A stretch of 64,000 nucleotides of DNA from Acinetobacter sp. P8-3-8 (lineage in GTDB: Bacteria > Pseudomonadota > Gammaproteobacteria > Pseudomonadales > Moraxellaceae), in assembly GCF_000214135.1 (NCBI RefSeq), contig NZ_AFIE01000009.1, positions 1 to 64,000 of the forward strand. The letters are read 5' to 3'. Below the pieces are notes generated by a model. That model worked only from the letters and a program-made list of their open reading frames with translations, was not told the origin of the DNA and made no database searches. The first letter of the stretch is position 1. The number at the start of each line of letters is the position of its first letter. Positions 23,995 to 33,194 of this stretch are shown here, piece after piece. The position numbers and the translations under genes are program-made.

Positions 23995-25032
23995 TTATTC
24001 ATTAATTTCATCGAGATAATCTAAAAATAATTCAGCATTTTTCCCACGGACTTGCCATGACATACAGCGTACACCACCGCCCATATTGCAGACACTGGCA
24101 GATTGCACTGGAACTACAGTGCGCTTCGTTGCACTACGAATTTGCTGTAAGGCAACAGCATCTTCTTTTATGCCAAATTGTGGGAAATAAATACGTTCAG
24201 GTGTGACGAGCATATTGGTATATAAACCACATGCTGAACCAAATTTTTCATCGTAGATTTGACTGCCATCATAAGGTGTAATGATTTCTCGGATTTTGAC
24301 ATTCGGAAGCCCACGCTTTAAATCAGCTTTTAATTTTTCAGCATAATCAGGATCTTCTGGGTACGAGTTAATCACCAAAGTATTTTGATCTACAAAACTG
24401 ACCACACCGTCAGCATGCTCCAAACCACCTTGTTCATCTGCTTCGATAAAGGCAATGTTCTTAGCACCTGTTAAAGCAATTAGTTTTTGTCGAGCTTCAC
24501 TTTCAGATAAACGATTATCCGCTAAAAATTTTGTGCTCACGACAACATTGCCATAACCATCTTCAACCCAGTTACCACCGTCATTTAACAGTTGAGTAGT
24601 GGTATATTGCAAACCTGCTTTTTTGCCGTAGTATTTAAACTCTGCTTGTACATCATCTGAAATAGACTGGCCTTTTTTTGCACCCCCTTGTCCAGCCGCT
24701 GTATAGCGGAATAGTATAGGTTGAGCAGGGTTGGCACTGGTAAAGTCACGCATCCAAATATCGTGCATGGGGGCAATTGCGACATGATCTTCACCCAGTT
24801 CTTTTACATAATCAGGGTAAAGTTCTTTATCCGTTAAAATAACGACATTATCACCATTTTTAAGTATCTTTTTTGCATAATCGACATGAAATTCAAAAAT
24901 GTCATCAATCATTTCTGCATAGTAGGCATCATCACTTTGAGGAGAAGCCAATACAATTAATTCTGCTTTTGCTACAAATGGAAGCATTGAGATTAAAGCC
25001 ATACTTGTTTTAAGTGCTAAGGATTTCATCAT
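23995..25032 (-). CDS. Exported agmatine/peptidylarginine deiminase-family protein (345 aa)
   Basis: A guanidino-group-modifying (pentein-fold) enzyme of the agmatine deiminase / PAD_porph family. The first 23 residues are a signal peptide ending VAKA. The catalytic elements are IWMRDFTSANP (Asp), NDGGNWVEDG, EQGGLEHADGVVSF (His-x-Asp) and the nucleophilic cysteine in CNMGGGVRCMSWQ. Cytoplasmic agmatine deiminases lack signal peptides and are usually part of arginine/putrescine operons. This one is exported and alone, so it may act on extracellular agmatine or on peptidyl arginine. The hydrolysis product would be N-carbamoylputrescine or citrulline. Confidence 0.82.
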   Translation of the reverse strand: MMKSLALKTSMALISMLPFVAKAELIVLASPQSDDAYYAEMIDDIFEFHVDYAKKILKNGDNVVILTDKELYPDYVKELGEDHVAIAPMHDIWMRDFTSANPAQPILFRYTAAGQGGAKKGQSISDDVQAEFKYYGKKAGLQYTTTQLLNDGGNWVEDGYGNVVVSTKFLADNRLSESEARQKLIALTGAKNIAFIEADEQGGLEHADGVVSFVDQNTLVINSYPEDPDYAEKLKADLKRGLPNVKIREIITPYDGSQIYDEKFGSACGLYTNMLVTPERIYFPQFGIKEDAVALQQIRSATKRTVVPVQSASVCNMGGGVRCMSWQVRGKNAELFLDYLDEINE

Positions 25033-25151
25033 ATATATAACCTATTTATGAATATACGATATTAGCTTTTCTGCTAATTACAGTTTAGTGAATTATTGTT
25101 AACGAGCTAAGCCATATATTTTTAAATTAGTTTGGATAATAAACGGGGGAT

Positions 25152-25179
25152 ACATGGGCAATCATTTAAAAGCCCATGT
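25152..25179. repeat. Hairpin just outside MITE copy 2
   Basis: ACATGGGC (25152-25159) pairs with GCCCATGT (25172-25179) around 12 nt. It lies 5 bp outside the left target duplication of the element at 25192-25491. No U-tract follows it on the plus strand. It may belong to the promoter region of the deiminase gene. Confidence 0.45.
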
Positions 25180-25191
25180 TGTAATAATAGA

Positions 25192-25491
25192 ACGTCAGTT
25201 CGGGATAAACTTTGATGTAAGATATTGAAAAGATAAATCAGGCACAGCGGAGTCTTACCGTTTAAAAATCAAATGTAAGGATTAACCTTCGGTTCGACCT
25301 ACTTTTCTTTCGGGAAAAGTAGGCAAAACCATTTGTCAGTCGCCAACTCGGCAGATACTATCAAGTATCTAATATATTGCAAAAACAGTATATTGTAGAT
25401 CTTGCGGAATATATTCCTCATGCCTCGAACAATGCGACTGACGTTTCCGCGTATCAAACAATTGGGAACATATCTTATCTCGAACTCAGGT
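25192..25491. mobile_element. MITE-like element, copy 2 (300 bp, 7-bp target duplication)
   Basis: The left end is identical to copy 1 (ACGTCAGTTCGGGATA). The right end, read inward, is ACCTGAGTTCGAGATA. The exact 7-bp direct repeat TAATAGA flanks it (25185-25191 and 25492-25498). The outer segments are highly similar to the copy at 11022-11393. The interior is shorter: AACC-TTC-GGTT, GGTTCGACCT, then a perfect 10-bp hairpin of CCTACTTTTC with GAAAAGTAGG. No transposase is encoded. It lies 27 bp beyond the stop of the YbjQ-like gene at 25518. Confidence 0.85.
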
Positions 25492-25517
25492 TAATAGAGA
25501 ATAGGTACAAATTAAGA

Positions 25518-25955
25518 TTAAGAAGCGGAAATCGCTGTACCATAAGCAAATACTTCAACCATACCACCTTGCATGCCGAGCTCAGTCGTACTTAAACGTA
25601 ATCCCATGATTTGTTTTGCACCGATTTTTTCAGCTTCTTGTTTGAGTCTAACAATAGCTTCACGACGTGCACGTTCAACCACACTTTCATAAGTGGTTAA
25701 ATTTCCCCCAAGGAAGTTCTGGATTTGTGCAATGATGTATTTAAAATAATCATGTGAAATGACCACATTACTGCTAATCAGTTGCCCTTGAGCTTCGGAT
25801 GTTTGGAACTTATTGGTATCGATACGGATATGCAATAAACGTTGTTCTTTTTCTGCTAATTCTTTCAAATGCTTTTGTTCAATAAAACGTCCAAAACCCC
25901 AACCAATAAAGAACAGAACCAGTGTAATGACAATTTTTAAAATTAAACCATCCAT
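25518..25955 (-). CDS. YbjQ-family heavy-metal-binding-like protein with membrane anchor (145 aa)
   Basis: An N-terminal membrane segment (LILKIVITLVLFFIGWGFGRFIE) is followed by a YbjQ/UPF0145 (DUF74) domain. The family pattern is visible as VISHDYFKYIIAQIQNFLGGNLTTYESVVERARREAIVRLKQEAEKIGAKQIMGLRLSTTELG...VEVFAYGTAI. The family is predicted to form pentamers; its role is unproven. It lies 9 bp after the soluble paralogue in the same direction, so the pair is an operon. MITE copy 2 follows its 3' end. Confidence 0.8.
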   Translation of the reverse strand: MDGLILKIVITLVLFFIGWGFGRFIEQKHLKELAEKEQRLLHIRIDTNKFQTSEAQGQLISSNVVISHDYFKYIIAQIQNFLGGNLTTYESVVERARREAIVRLKQEAEKIGAKQIMGLRLSTTELGMQGGMVEVFAYGTAISAS

Positions 25956-25964
25956 TTTGTTTGC

Positions 25965-26330
25965 CTAATTCGAGAAAGGGTCGGGTAATTTTGTTTGTTG
26001 TGTAGTCGTTAAGTTAGGTTCAATGATGACGGCTGTTCCATACACAAAAATTTCGGAAGCCCCTTGTGCAATATTTGAAGTTGAAAAACGAATACCGACA
26101 ATCGCATTAGCACCTAGACCTTGTGCTTTTTCAATCATACGATTCATGGCTTCTTGGCGGGATTCTTCGAGCAATTCTGTATAAGCTGTAAGTTCGCCAC
26201 CGACAATATTCTTTAATCCTGCCAAAAGATCACGTCCAGCATGTTTGCTGCGAACAGTGCTTCCATAAACCACATCCAGTTGTTGAATAATTTGATGCGC
26301 AGGTACGCTTTCTAAATTGCTTAATTTCAT
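25965..26330 (-). CDS. YbjQ/UPF0145 family protein (121 aa)
   Basis: A soluble DUF74 protein: LDVVYGSTVRSKHAGRDLLAGLKNIVGGELTAYTELLEESRQEAMNRMIEKAQGLGANAIVGIRFSTS ... EIFVYGTAV. Glycine-rich GGEL and the 'ANAIVGIRF' strand are the family hallmarks. The start is set at 26330 (MKLSNLE), with GAAAGAA about 8 nt upstream. A longer frame to 26372 lacks a ribosome-binding site and adds nothing family-like. It is the first gene of the two-gene YbjQ operon. Confidence 0.82.
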   Translation of the reverse strand: MKLSNLESVPAHQIIQQLDVVYGSTVRSKHAGRDLLAGLKNIVGGELTAYTELLEESRQEAMNRMIEKAQGLGANAIVGIRFSTSNIAQGASEIFVYGTAVIIEPNLTTTQQTKLPDPFSN

Positions 26331-26445
26331 TGTAATTCTTTCAATAGATTTTAGCTTCTGATGATAAAGCATAAATCGCTGAGGTGCTAAGCTAATATTA
26401 AACAGCGCTCAGACGAACATCGTAAATTATGTTTAAGTGCAATAA

Positions 26446-26469
26446 AAAAGCTCACCGAGGTGAGCTTTT
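26446..26469. terminator. Bidirectional terminator after adeK
   Basis: AAAAGCTCACC (26446-26456) pairs with GGTGAGCTTTT (26459-26469) around GA. There are A- and T-runs on both sides. It ends the adeIJK operon on the minus strand, 22 bp beyond its stop. Confidence 0.92.
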
Positions 26470-26491
26470 CATTATTGAGGATCAATCAATC

Positions 26492-27955
26492 TTATTTCTG
26501 ATCATTTGCATGATATTTCAATTCAGATGATGAAGGCGGTTGTACAATTTGATCAGATGAGTTGGCTTTTATACCACCACCTAAAGTTTTGTACACTTCC
26601 ACTTGGTTGTTCAAGTTTGCTTGTTCTAAAAGCAATAAACCTTGTTCAGCCGCATAAGAAGAACGTTGCGCATCTAATACAGACAAGAAGCTGTCAATAC
26701 CAGCACGGAAGCGGGCATTTGAAAGTTTATAAGTTGTATTGGTTGCATCAACTAAACGTTTTTGTGCAGCAAGACGATCGCCAATATTTTCACGAGTCGC
26801 CAATGCATCGTTTACTTCACGGAAAGCAGATTGAATCGATTTTTCATAATCAGACAACGCAATTTGTTGATCTGTTTCTGAAATCTTAATATTTGCTTTA
26901 CGTGTACCCCAATCCCAAATTGGAATATCAAGGCTTGGGCCTAAAGACCAAACGAATGCACCTGATTTAAATAAATCACTTAAATCAGTCGAAGCATAAC
27001 CCGCAGAACCCGTCAAACTGATCGTTGGGAATAAACGCGCCTTCGCAGCACCAATATTGGCACCAGCAGCCGAAAGTTGATATTCAGCAGCTTTCACATC
27101 TGGACGGTTATTCAACAAGTCACTCGGTAAGCCTGAAGCAAATGCAGAACTATTGCTAATACGTGTTACACGTTGTTTAGGCAATAAATTATCTGGCACT
27201 TGTTCACCAACAAGCAAATTAAGCAAGTTTTGAGCTTGAGCAATTTGAGTCTTATAGTTTGCAACATCATTTCGTGCAGTTTCTACAGAAATCTGAGCCT
27301 GACGAACAGGAACTTCACTGTCGATACCGACATCAAAACGTTTTTTGTTCAAGTTATAAGAATCAAGCTGTGCTTTTAAAGTTTGATCAGCAAGTTTCAA
27401 CTGTGCAGTGGCAAAAGAATAGTTTAACCACGCTTGAGCAACTTGACCAATCAAGCTGATTTGAGTTGCATCACGAGCACTTGCAGTCGCTAAGTAATTA
27501 TCAAGCGCATTGTCTTTTAAGCTTTTTACACGTCCCCAAAAATCAAGTTCGTAAGCAGTTACACCTAGACCAACATTATATGAGGTCATTGGTTTATTTG
27601 TACTTAACGTATCTTGACGAAGAACACCACCACTCGCACCAATGGTTGGAAGCTGGTTGTTCTCTGTGATTTGGTACTGTTGTTGAGCACGTTGAATGTT
27701 CAAAGTCGCAGTACGCAAGTCACGGTTATTGGCTAATGCAAGATCAATAACTTGAAGTAAGCGTTGATCAGCAAAAAAGTCTTTATAGCCTTGTTCAGCA
27801 ATAGAAGTACCAGACGCATTTGAAAGATAACTTGTTGGTAAATTTGCCTGTGCTACCGGTTCTGGGCCACGCATGCTTTGACAAGCTGTCAAAGCAAGCG
27901 CAAGTGCAGATACCGCAATGCTACGACCTGAAATAGACCATACTTTTTGCATCAC
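26492..27955 (-). CDS. adeK: Outer-membrane efflux channel AdeK (487 aa)
   Basis: This TolC/OprM-family trimeric outer-membrane channel belongs to the AdeIJK multidrug pump. It is a lipoprotein with lipobox ALTACQ. Two repeated OEP domains carry the family's long coiled-coil helices: YKDFFADQRLLQVIDLALANNRDLRTATLNIQRAQ in the first half and PSDLLNNRPDVKAAEYQLSAAGANIGAAKARLFPTISLTGSAGY in the second. It overlaps adeJ by 4 bp and is the last gene of the operon. Confidence 0.95.
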   Translation of the reverse strand: MMQKVWSISGRSIAVSALALALTACQSMRGPEPVAQANLPTSYLSNASGTSIAEQGYKDFFADQRLLQVIDLALANNRDLRTATLNIQRAQQQYQITENNQLPTIGASGGVLRQDTLSTNKPMTSYNVGLGVTAYELDFWGRVKSLKDNALDNYLATASARDATQISLIGQVAQAWLNYSFATAQLKLADQTLKAQLDSYNLNKKRFDVGIDSEVPVRQAQISVETARNDVANYKTQIAQAQNLLNLLVGEQVPDNLLPKQRVTRISNSSAFASGLPSDLLNNRPDVKAAEYQLSAAGANIGAAKARLFPTISLTGSAGYASTDLSDLFKSGAFVWSLGPSLDIPIWDWGTRKANIKISETDQQIALSDYEKSIQSAFREVNDALATRENIGDRLAAQKRLVDATNTTYKLSNARFRAGIDSFLSVLDAQRSSYAAEQGLLLLEQANLNNQVEVYKTLGGGIKANSSDQIVQPPSSSELKYHANDQK

Positions 27956-30900
27956 GATTTATGCTCCTGAATATTTTGGTTTTTAGGTTTGTACTTAAAG
28001 ATACTACGAATCCATACAAAAAATACAGGAATAAAGAAGATACCTAAAAGTGTTGAGCTGATTACACCACCAAGAACACCATAACCGACTGAGTGTTGGC
28101 TACCTGCACCCGCACCATTTGATAGCGCAAGAGGAAGTACACCAAAACCAAACGCAAGGGTCGTCATGATAATTGGACGTAAACGCATTTTCGCTGCGTG
28201 TAACGTAGCTTCAAACAGTTCTTGACCTTGTTCCTGTAACTCTTTAGCAAATTCGACAATTAAAATTGCGTTCTTCGCAGAAAGACCAATTACAGCAACA
28301 ATTGCAACTTGGAAATAGATGTTAAACGATAAGTTTGGATCACCCTTAATCGTCATTCCCAACCACGTTAAAGTAAATGCACCAACAATACCTAATGGTA
28401 CTACAAGTAATACTGAAACAGGAATTGACCAGCTTTCATATAAAGCTGAAAGACAAAGGAATACGATTAATAACGAAAGAAGCAATAACGGACCAGTTTG
28501 GCTACCAGAATCACGTTCTTCCAAAGATAAACCTGTCCACTCATAGTCGAAACCAGATAAGCCCATTGATGGTAACTTGCCAATAATTTCTTCCATCGCG
28601 AGCATTGCATCGCCTGAACTTACGCCCGGCGCTGGTGTACCTTGGATGTTAGCCGAAGCAATACCGTTATAGCGCTCAAGACGAGGTGAACCATAGGTCC
28701 ATTCACCCGTTGCAAATGCAGAGAAAGGAACCATCGTACCTACGTTGTTACGTACATACCATTTGTTTAGGTCTTCAGGCATCATACGTGTATTTGAATC
28801 GCCTTGAACATAAACTTTTTTCACACGACCACGGTCAACGAAGTCATTGATATAAGAACCGCCCCACGCCATGTTCATGGTTGAATTAATCTCGGCAATA
28901 CTCACACCCATTGCCCCTGCTTGCGCTTGATCAATGTTGATTTGATATTGCGGAGTATCTTCTTGACCATTTGGACGAACACCAGCAAGACGTTTGTCTT
29001 GTGCAGCCATGCCTAACACAGCATTACGTGCTGCAATCAGTTTATCGTGACCTTGACCACTAGCATCTTTTAACTGGATGTCAAAACCTGAAGAAACGCC
29101 TAATTCTGGCATTGCAGGTAATTGCAATGGCATGATGTAAGAGGCATCTTTAATCATATTGAGTGACATACCTCGTTGGATAATGGCACCAATTTGCGAT
29201 TCAGGCGTTGTACGCTCACTCCAGTCTTTCAGTTTAATAAATGCAAGACCCGCATTTTGACCAACCCCTGTGAATGAGAAACCAGAAACCGTAAAGATTG
29301 ACTCTACATTTTCTTTTTCCTTATTCAAGAAGTAATCCGTCATAGTTGTGATGACTTTATCCGTTCGCTCAAGGCTCGCACTTGGTGGTAATTGCACCAG
29401 CGTCATTACAACACCTTGGTCTTCTTCTGGTAAGAAAGAAGAAGGGAGCATTTTGTAAAGACCTACTAATGCAGCAATTACAGCAATGTACACAACACCA
29501 GAAAATAACTTGTGATGTGTCATGCGATTGACACCACCTTGGTATTTTTCTGCGAGTTTATCAAAACTGCTGTTAAACCAACGGAAGAAGCGCGCAATAA
29601 TATTATTACTTTCAGCTTGATTTGGATCGTGCTGTTTTAACAATGTTGCACACAGTGCTGGCGTAAAGGTTAAAGCAATGATCAATGATAAAATCATTGC
29701 AGTTACTAAGGTAATGGAGAACTGACGATAAATAACCCCAGTTGTACCACCAAAGAATGCCATTGGAACGAATACAGCAGTTAATACACTGGTAATACCC
29801 ATCAATGCGCCAGAAATTTGTTGCATTGACTTTTCAGTAGCGGTAACCGGGTCGAGATGTTCTTCTTGCATAACCCGTTCGACGTTCTCTACAACAACAA
29901 TGGCGTCATCGACTAAGAGACCGATTGCCAGTACCATGGCGAACATGGTTAATGTATTGATTGAGAAGCCAAAAATATTAATAACTGCAAATGTTCCCAA
30001 TACCACGACTGGAACAGCAAGTGTTGGAATAATCGTTGCACGCCAGTTCTGTAAGAATAGGAACATGACAATGAAAACCAACACGATTGCTTCAACCAGT
30101 GTATGTACTACACTCTCAATTGAAAGTCGAATAAACGGTGTAGTGTCATAAGCCAGTTGGTCTTTCAAACCACTTGGATAGTTTTTACGAAGTTCACTTA
30201 AACGTTTTTCGACAGCAGCAGCAGTTTCAAGTGCGTTAGCACCTGTTGCAAGTTTAATTGCAATACCACCTGCTTGTTTACCCATGAACTTAGAATTAAA
30301 TTGATAAGTATCTGAACCTAATTCAACACGAGCAACATCACTCAAACGAACTTGAGCACCAGAAGCTGTATTTTTAAGAAATATATTCTTAAATTGTTCA
30401 GGTGTTTGCAACATACTTTGTGCATTGACAGTCGCATTCAGTACTTGACCTTGTACAGAAGGTGCACCACCCAACTGACCTACAGCCACTTGAGCATTTT
30501 GAGCACGAATTGCTGCAGCAATGTCACTTGGTGTCACTTGCAAACTGTTCATTTTCGCTGGATCTAGCCAAATACGCATTGCATATTGACCACCAAAGAC
30601 TTGAATCTCACCTACACCAGCAACACGGCTAAGTGGTTCAGAAATATTAGAGTTCACATAGTCTTTAATGTCCGCCCCAGAAAGACTTCCATCTGGAGAG
30701 TAAAATGCAAGTACTTGCATAAAACTTGCGCCAGACTTAGTCACTTTCACACCTTGACGTTGTACATCTTCAGGTAAAAGTGCTGTTGCAGATTGCAATT
30801 TGTTCTGAACTTGAACCTGTGCAATGTCTGGATCAACCCCTTGTTCAAAGTTCAAGTTGATTGATGCTTGACCATTACCCGCACTGTTAGATGAAATATA

Positions 30901-31128
30901 ACGTAAACCATCTAAACCATTCATTTGTTGTTCAATGATTTGCGTTACAGTATTTTCAACAGTTTGTGCAGAAGCACCAGGATAAGTTGCAGCAATTGTC
31001 ACCACGGGTGGTGCAATTGTTGGATATTGGGCAACTGGCATTGTAGTTAGCGAAAGAACCCCCGCTAACATAATCACCAGTGCAATCACCCAAGCAAAAA
31101 TAGGGCGATGAATGAAAAATTGAGCCAT
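27952..31128 (-). CDS. adeJ: RND multidrug efflux transporter AdeJ (1058 aa)
   Basis: This is the inner-membrane proton-driven pump of AdeIJK, exporting beta-lactams, chloramphenicol, tetracyclines, fluoroquinolones and other amphiphiles (known for the A. baumannii orthologue). The N-terminus MAQFFIHRPIFAWVIALVIMLAG is the HAE1 signature. Twelve membrane helices and two large periplasmic loops are present. The proton-relay aspartates are in AIGLLVDDAIVVVENVERVM (TM4), and the lysine is in VIGLSAKNAILIVEFAKE (TM10). The length is the same as AdeJ of A. baumannii, and the sequence is recognisably that protein. It lies between adeI (13 bp) and adeK (overlap). Confidence 0.97.
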   Translation of the reverse strand: MAQFFIHRPIFAWVIALVIMLAGVLSLTTMPVAQYPTIAPPVVTIAATYPGASAQTVENTVTQIIEQQMNGLDGLRYISSNSAGNGQASINLNFEQGVDPDIAQVQVQNKLQSATALLPEDVQRQGVKVTKSGASFMQVLAFYSPDGSLSGADIKDYVNSNISEPLSRVAGVGEIQVFGGQYAMRIWLDPAKMNSLQVTPSDIAAAIRAQNAQVAVGQLGGAPSVQGQVLNATVNAQSMLQTPEQFKNIFLKNTASGAQVRLSDVARVELGSDTYQFNSKFMGKQAGGIAIKLATGANALETAAAVEKRLSELRKNYPSGLKDQLAYDTTPFIRLSIESVVHTLVEAIVLVFIVMFLFLQNWRATIIPTLAVPVVVLGTFAVINIFGFSINTLTMFAMVLAIGLLVDDAIVVVENVERVMQEEHLDPVTATEKSMQQISGALMGITSVLTAVFVPMAFFGGTTGVIYRQFSITLVTAMILSLIIALTFTPALCATLLKQHDPNQAESNNIIARFFRWFNSSFDKLAEKYQGGVNRMTHHKLFSGVVYIAVIAALVGLYKMLPSSFLPEEDQGVVMTLVQLPPSASLERTDKVITTMTDYFLNKEKENVESIFTVSGFSFTGVGQNAGLAFIKLKDWSERTTPESQIGAIIQRGMSLNMIKDASYIMPLQLPAMPELGVSSGFDIQLKDASGQGHDKLIAARNAVLGMAAQDKRLAGVRPNGQEDTPQYQINIDQAQAGAMGVSIAEINSTMNMAWGGSYINDFVDRGRVKKVYVQGDSNTRMMPEDLNKWYVRNNVGTMVPFSAFATGEWTYGSPRLERYNGIASANIQGTPAPGVSSGDAMLAMEEIIGKLPSMGLSGFDYEWTGLSLEERDSGSQTGPLLLLSLLIVFLCLSALYESWSIPVSVLLVVPLGIVGAFTLTWLGMTIKGDPNLSFNIYFQVAIVAVIGLSAKNAILIVEFAKELQEQGQELFEATLHAAKMRLRPIIMTTLAFGFGVLPLALSNGAGAGSQHSVGYGVLGGVISSTLLGIFFIPVFFVWIRSIFKYKPKNQNIQEHKS

Positions 31129-31141
31129 ATTCGTCTACCCC

Positions 31142-32395
31142 TTATGTATTTGAAGTAGCTTTTTGTTCACTAGACTTATTTTGTTGAGCTGGTTGTGTTG
31201 CACCTTGCTTAGCAGCACCTGCTTGTGGAGCAGCTGCTTGAGGCTGATAAGGTTTAGCCACTACAGCTTGTTCAGGTTTGACTTTGGCAATACCATCAAC
31301 GATGACTTTGTCACCTGTTTGTAGACCTTGGGTCACAATCCAGTCTGTACCTTGAACACCAGAAGTCGTAATAGGACGAGGCTCTACTTGACCTTTAGCA
31401 TTAACTAACATTGCCATCGCTTGACCTGTAGGTGTGCGTGTAATCGCAGCCTGTGGAATCAAGTAAGCATTTGGAATCACACCTTGAACAATTTGCGCAT
31501 TGGCAAACATACCTGGCAACAACAAATGGTTCGGGTTAGAGAATACAGCACGTAAAGTTACTGTACCTGTATCTGGGTTTACGCTTGCATCAGAAAATGC
31601 AAGATTGCCCTCAATTGGGTAATTACTACCATCTTCAAGTTTTAAACGAACTTTTGTATTGTTACTGCGGTCAATACTACCTTGGCTCAATTGCTGGCGT
31701 AGGCGTAATAATTCAGCACTTGATTGATTAATATCAACATAAATCGGATCAAGTTGTTGAATTGTGACCAATGCAGTCGCTTGGCCCGCTGTAACTAAAG
31801 CACCAGCAGTGACAGACGAACGACCAGATTGGCCTGAAATAGGTGAACGAACCGTAGAGTAACCTAAGTCAATTTGAGCATTTTTTACAGCTGCATTTGA
31901 AGCTGCAATATCTGCTTCAGCAAGTTTAATTTGAGCAACTAAGTCATCATATTCTTGTTTAGAAACAGCATTAATGCCCACAAGTTGACGATAGCGATTC
32001 GCTTTCACTTGGTAAGCATTTAAGTTGGCTTGTTGGCGCACTAAAGCAGCTTTAGCGCTGTCTAAGTTTGCGCGGTTTATGCTTGAATCAATCTCGTATA
32101 GAGGTTGACCTTCACGAACAAAGCTGCCTTCGGTAAACAAGCGTTTTAAAATCACGCCATTTGTTTGTGGGCGAACTTCAGAGATTTGATACGCTGATGT
32201 ACGACCTGAAAGTTCGACAGTTTGTTCAACACTTTGTGGTTGAGCAACAATGACACCAACTTCAGTTGGTGGCATTTTCTGGGCAGCAGCGCCTTGCTCA
32301 GCTTGTTTAGTGTCTTTGCTACAACCAACAAGTGCAATACTTGTTGCGAGAGCACAAGCAGTAAGGGCAGGAGCCCAAAGCTTTGCCGACATCAT
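31142..32395 (-). CDS. adeI: Periplasmic membrane-fusion protein AdeI (417 aa)
   Basis: This RND adaptor lipoprotein links AdeJ to AdeK. The lipobox is IALVGCSKD. A barrel-sandwich lipoyl domain follows, with VRPQTNGVILKRLFTEGSFVREGQPLYEID and the returning half LGYSTVRSPISGQSGRSSVTAGALVTAGQ, separated by an alpha-helical hairpin. Then come beta-barrel and membrane-proximal domains. The C-terminal tail is Q/A-rich (PQAAAPQAGAAKQGATQPAQQNK). Its first base coincides with the last base of the PAP2 stop codon upstream, so the two are translationally coupled. Confidence 0.95.
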   Translation of the reverse strand: MMSAKLWAPALTACALATSIALVGCSKDTKQAEQGAAAQKMPPTEVGVIVAQPQSVEQTVELSGRTSAYQISEVRPQTNGVILKRLFTEGSFVREGQPLYEIDSSINRANLDSAKAALVRQQANLNAYQVKANRYRQLVGINAVSKQEYDDLVAQIKLAEADIAASNAAVKNAQIDLGYSTVRSPISGQSGRSSVTAGALVTAGQATALVTIQQLDPIYVDINQSSAELLRLRQQLSQGSIDRSNNTKVRLKLEDGSNYPIEGNLAFSDASVNPDTGTVTLRAVFSNPNHLLLPGMFANAQIVQGVIPNAYLIPQAAITRTPTGQAMAMLVNAKGQVEPRPITTSGVQGTDWIVTQGLQTGDKVIVDGIAKVKPEQAVVAKPYQPQAAAPQAGAAKQGATQPAQQNKSSEQKATSNT

Positions 32396-33033
32396 TATTC
32401 CACCTCGTTCAGATTTTTATTTGAAAATAATTTATTTCTACTCAACGTCTTTGATGACAACATGAACCATAAAAGAGCAGTCCATATAAAGCCTATACTC
32501 CAACCTGCAACGACATCGGTTGGAAAATGTGCTCCCAAATACACCCGAGAGATACCCATGCTTAGAAACCAAAAACAGCATACTAAGCTAATCAGTTTAG
32601 CCCGCTTATATTTATGAAATATAAAGATAATCGAACAACTTAAAAAAGCAGCATAAATACTGTGAGCACTTGGAAATGAAGCACCATAGGTTTGAACCAT
32701 TTGGTACATTTCATCTGGTCGTGGGCGATTTACTAAATATTTGATTATCCAGCCAATCACCGTCACACCAAACAAACCAATCGTGAGCATAAGTACATTT
32801 GTATATTGTTTCAGCCGAAAAAAATACAAACTACTTATTGCTACAATCACAATCATCGGTGGCAAACCACCCAAGTAGGAGAGCGTGACTGTAATATTAT
32901 CCATTATGTTTGAACGATGTGAACTCATCCACGCAACACTTGAAAAATCAAATTGTTGTATGTCTTTAATATTTAAACCAATACTACTAGTTAATAAACC
33001 TATACAGCCAATCCAGATAAGTAAATAAGGCAT
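32395..33033 (-). CDS. PAP2-family phosphatase, first gene of the adeIJK operon (212 aa)
   Basis: A polytopic membrane phosphatase with canonical PAP2 motifs: KYLVNRPRP (KX6RP), FPSAHS (PSGH-type with Ala) and SRVYLGAHFPTDV (SRX5HX3D). Six hydrophobic segments fit the undecaprenyl-diphosphate or phosphatidate phosphatase families (BcrC/PgpB-like). Its stop overlaps the adeI start by one base, so it is read as part of the efflux operon. I infer a link between phosphatase and pump expression, not a physical one. It is unlike the other PAP2 protein in the window (11495-12181), which has degenerate motifs. Confidence 0.88.
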   Translation of the reverse strand: MPYLLIWIGCIGLLTSSIGLNIKDIQQFDFSSVAWMSSHRSNIMDNITVTLSYLGGLPPMIVIVAISSLYFFRLKQYTNVLMLTIGLFGVTVIGWIIKYLVNRPRPDEMYQMVQTYGASFPSAHSIYAAFLSCSIIFIFHKYKRAKLISLVCCFWFLSMGISRVYLGAHFPTDVVAGWSIGFIWTALLWFMLSSKTLSRNKLFSNKNLNEVE

Positions 33034-33088
33034 AAAATAACCTAGAGTATATTAATCACACTCGTTGAGCTTTAAATTAATGGGGCAA

Positions 33089-33117
33089 AGTGTACTAGTC
33101 AGTACACTTTTTTTCAA
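33089..33117 (-). promoter_or_regulatory. PAP2-adeIJK promoter with palindromic operator
   Basis: On the minus strand TTGAAA (33112-33117), a 17-bp spacer and TACACT (33089-33094) make a good sigma-70 promoter. The perfect 8-bp-arm palindrome AGTGTACTGACTAGTACACT covers 33089-33108, that is, the minus-10 and most of the spacer. A repressor bound there would block RNA polymerase. AdeN, a TetR-family repressor of adeIJK in A. baumannii, is the obvious candidate; its gene is not in this window. Confidence 0.75.
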
Positions 33118-33194
33118 GTGAGTATAATTATGTAATTTATACTAATTTCTTTTTGCAAAAAAAATAACAATTCGCACAAAAAATAACAAAATCT

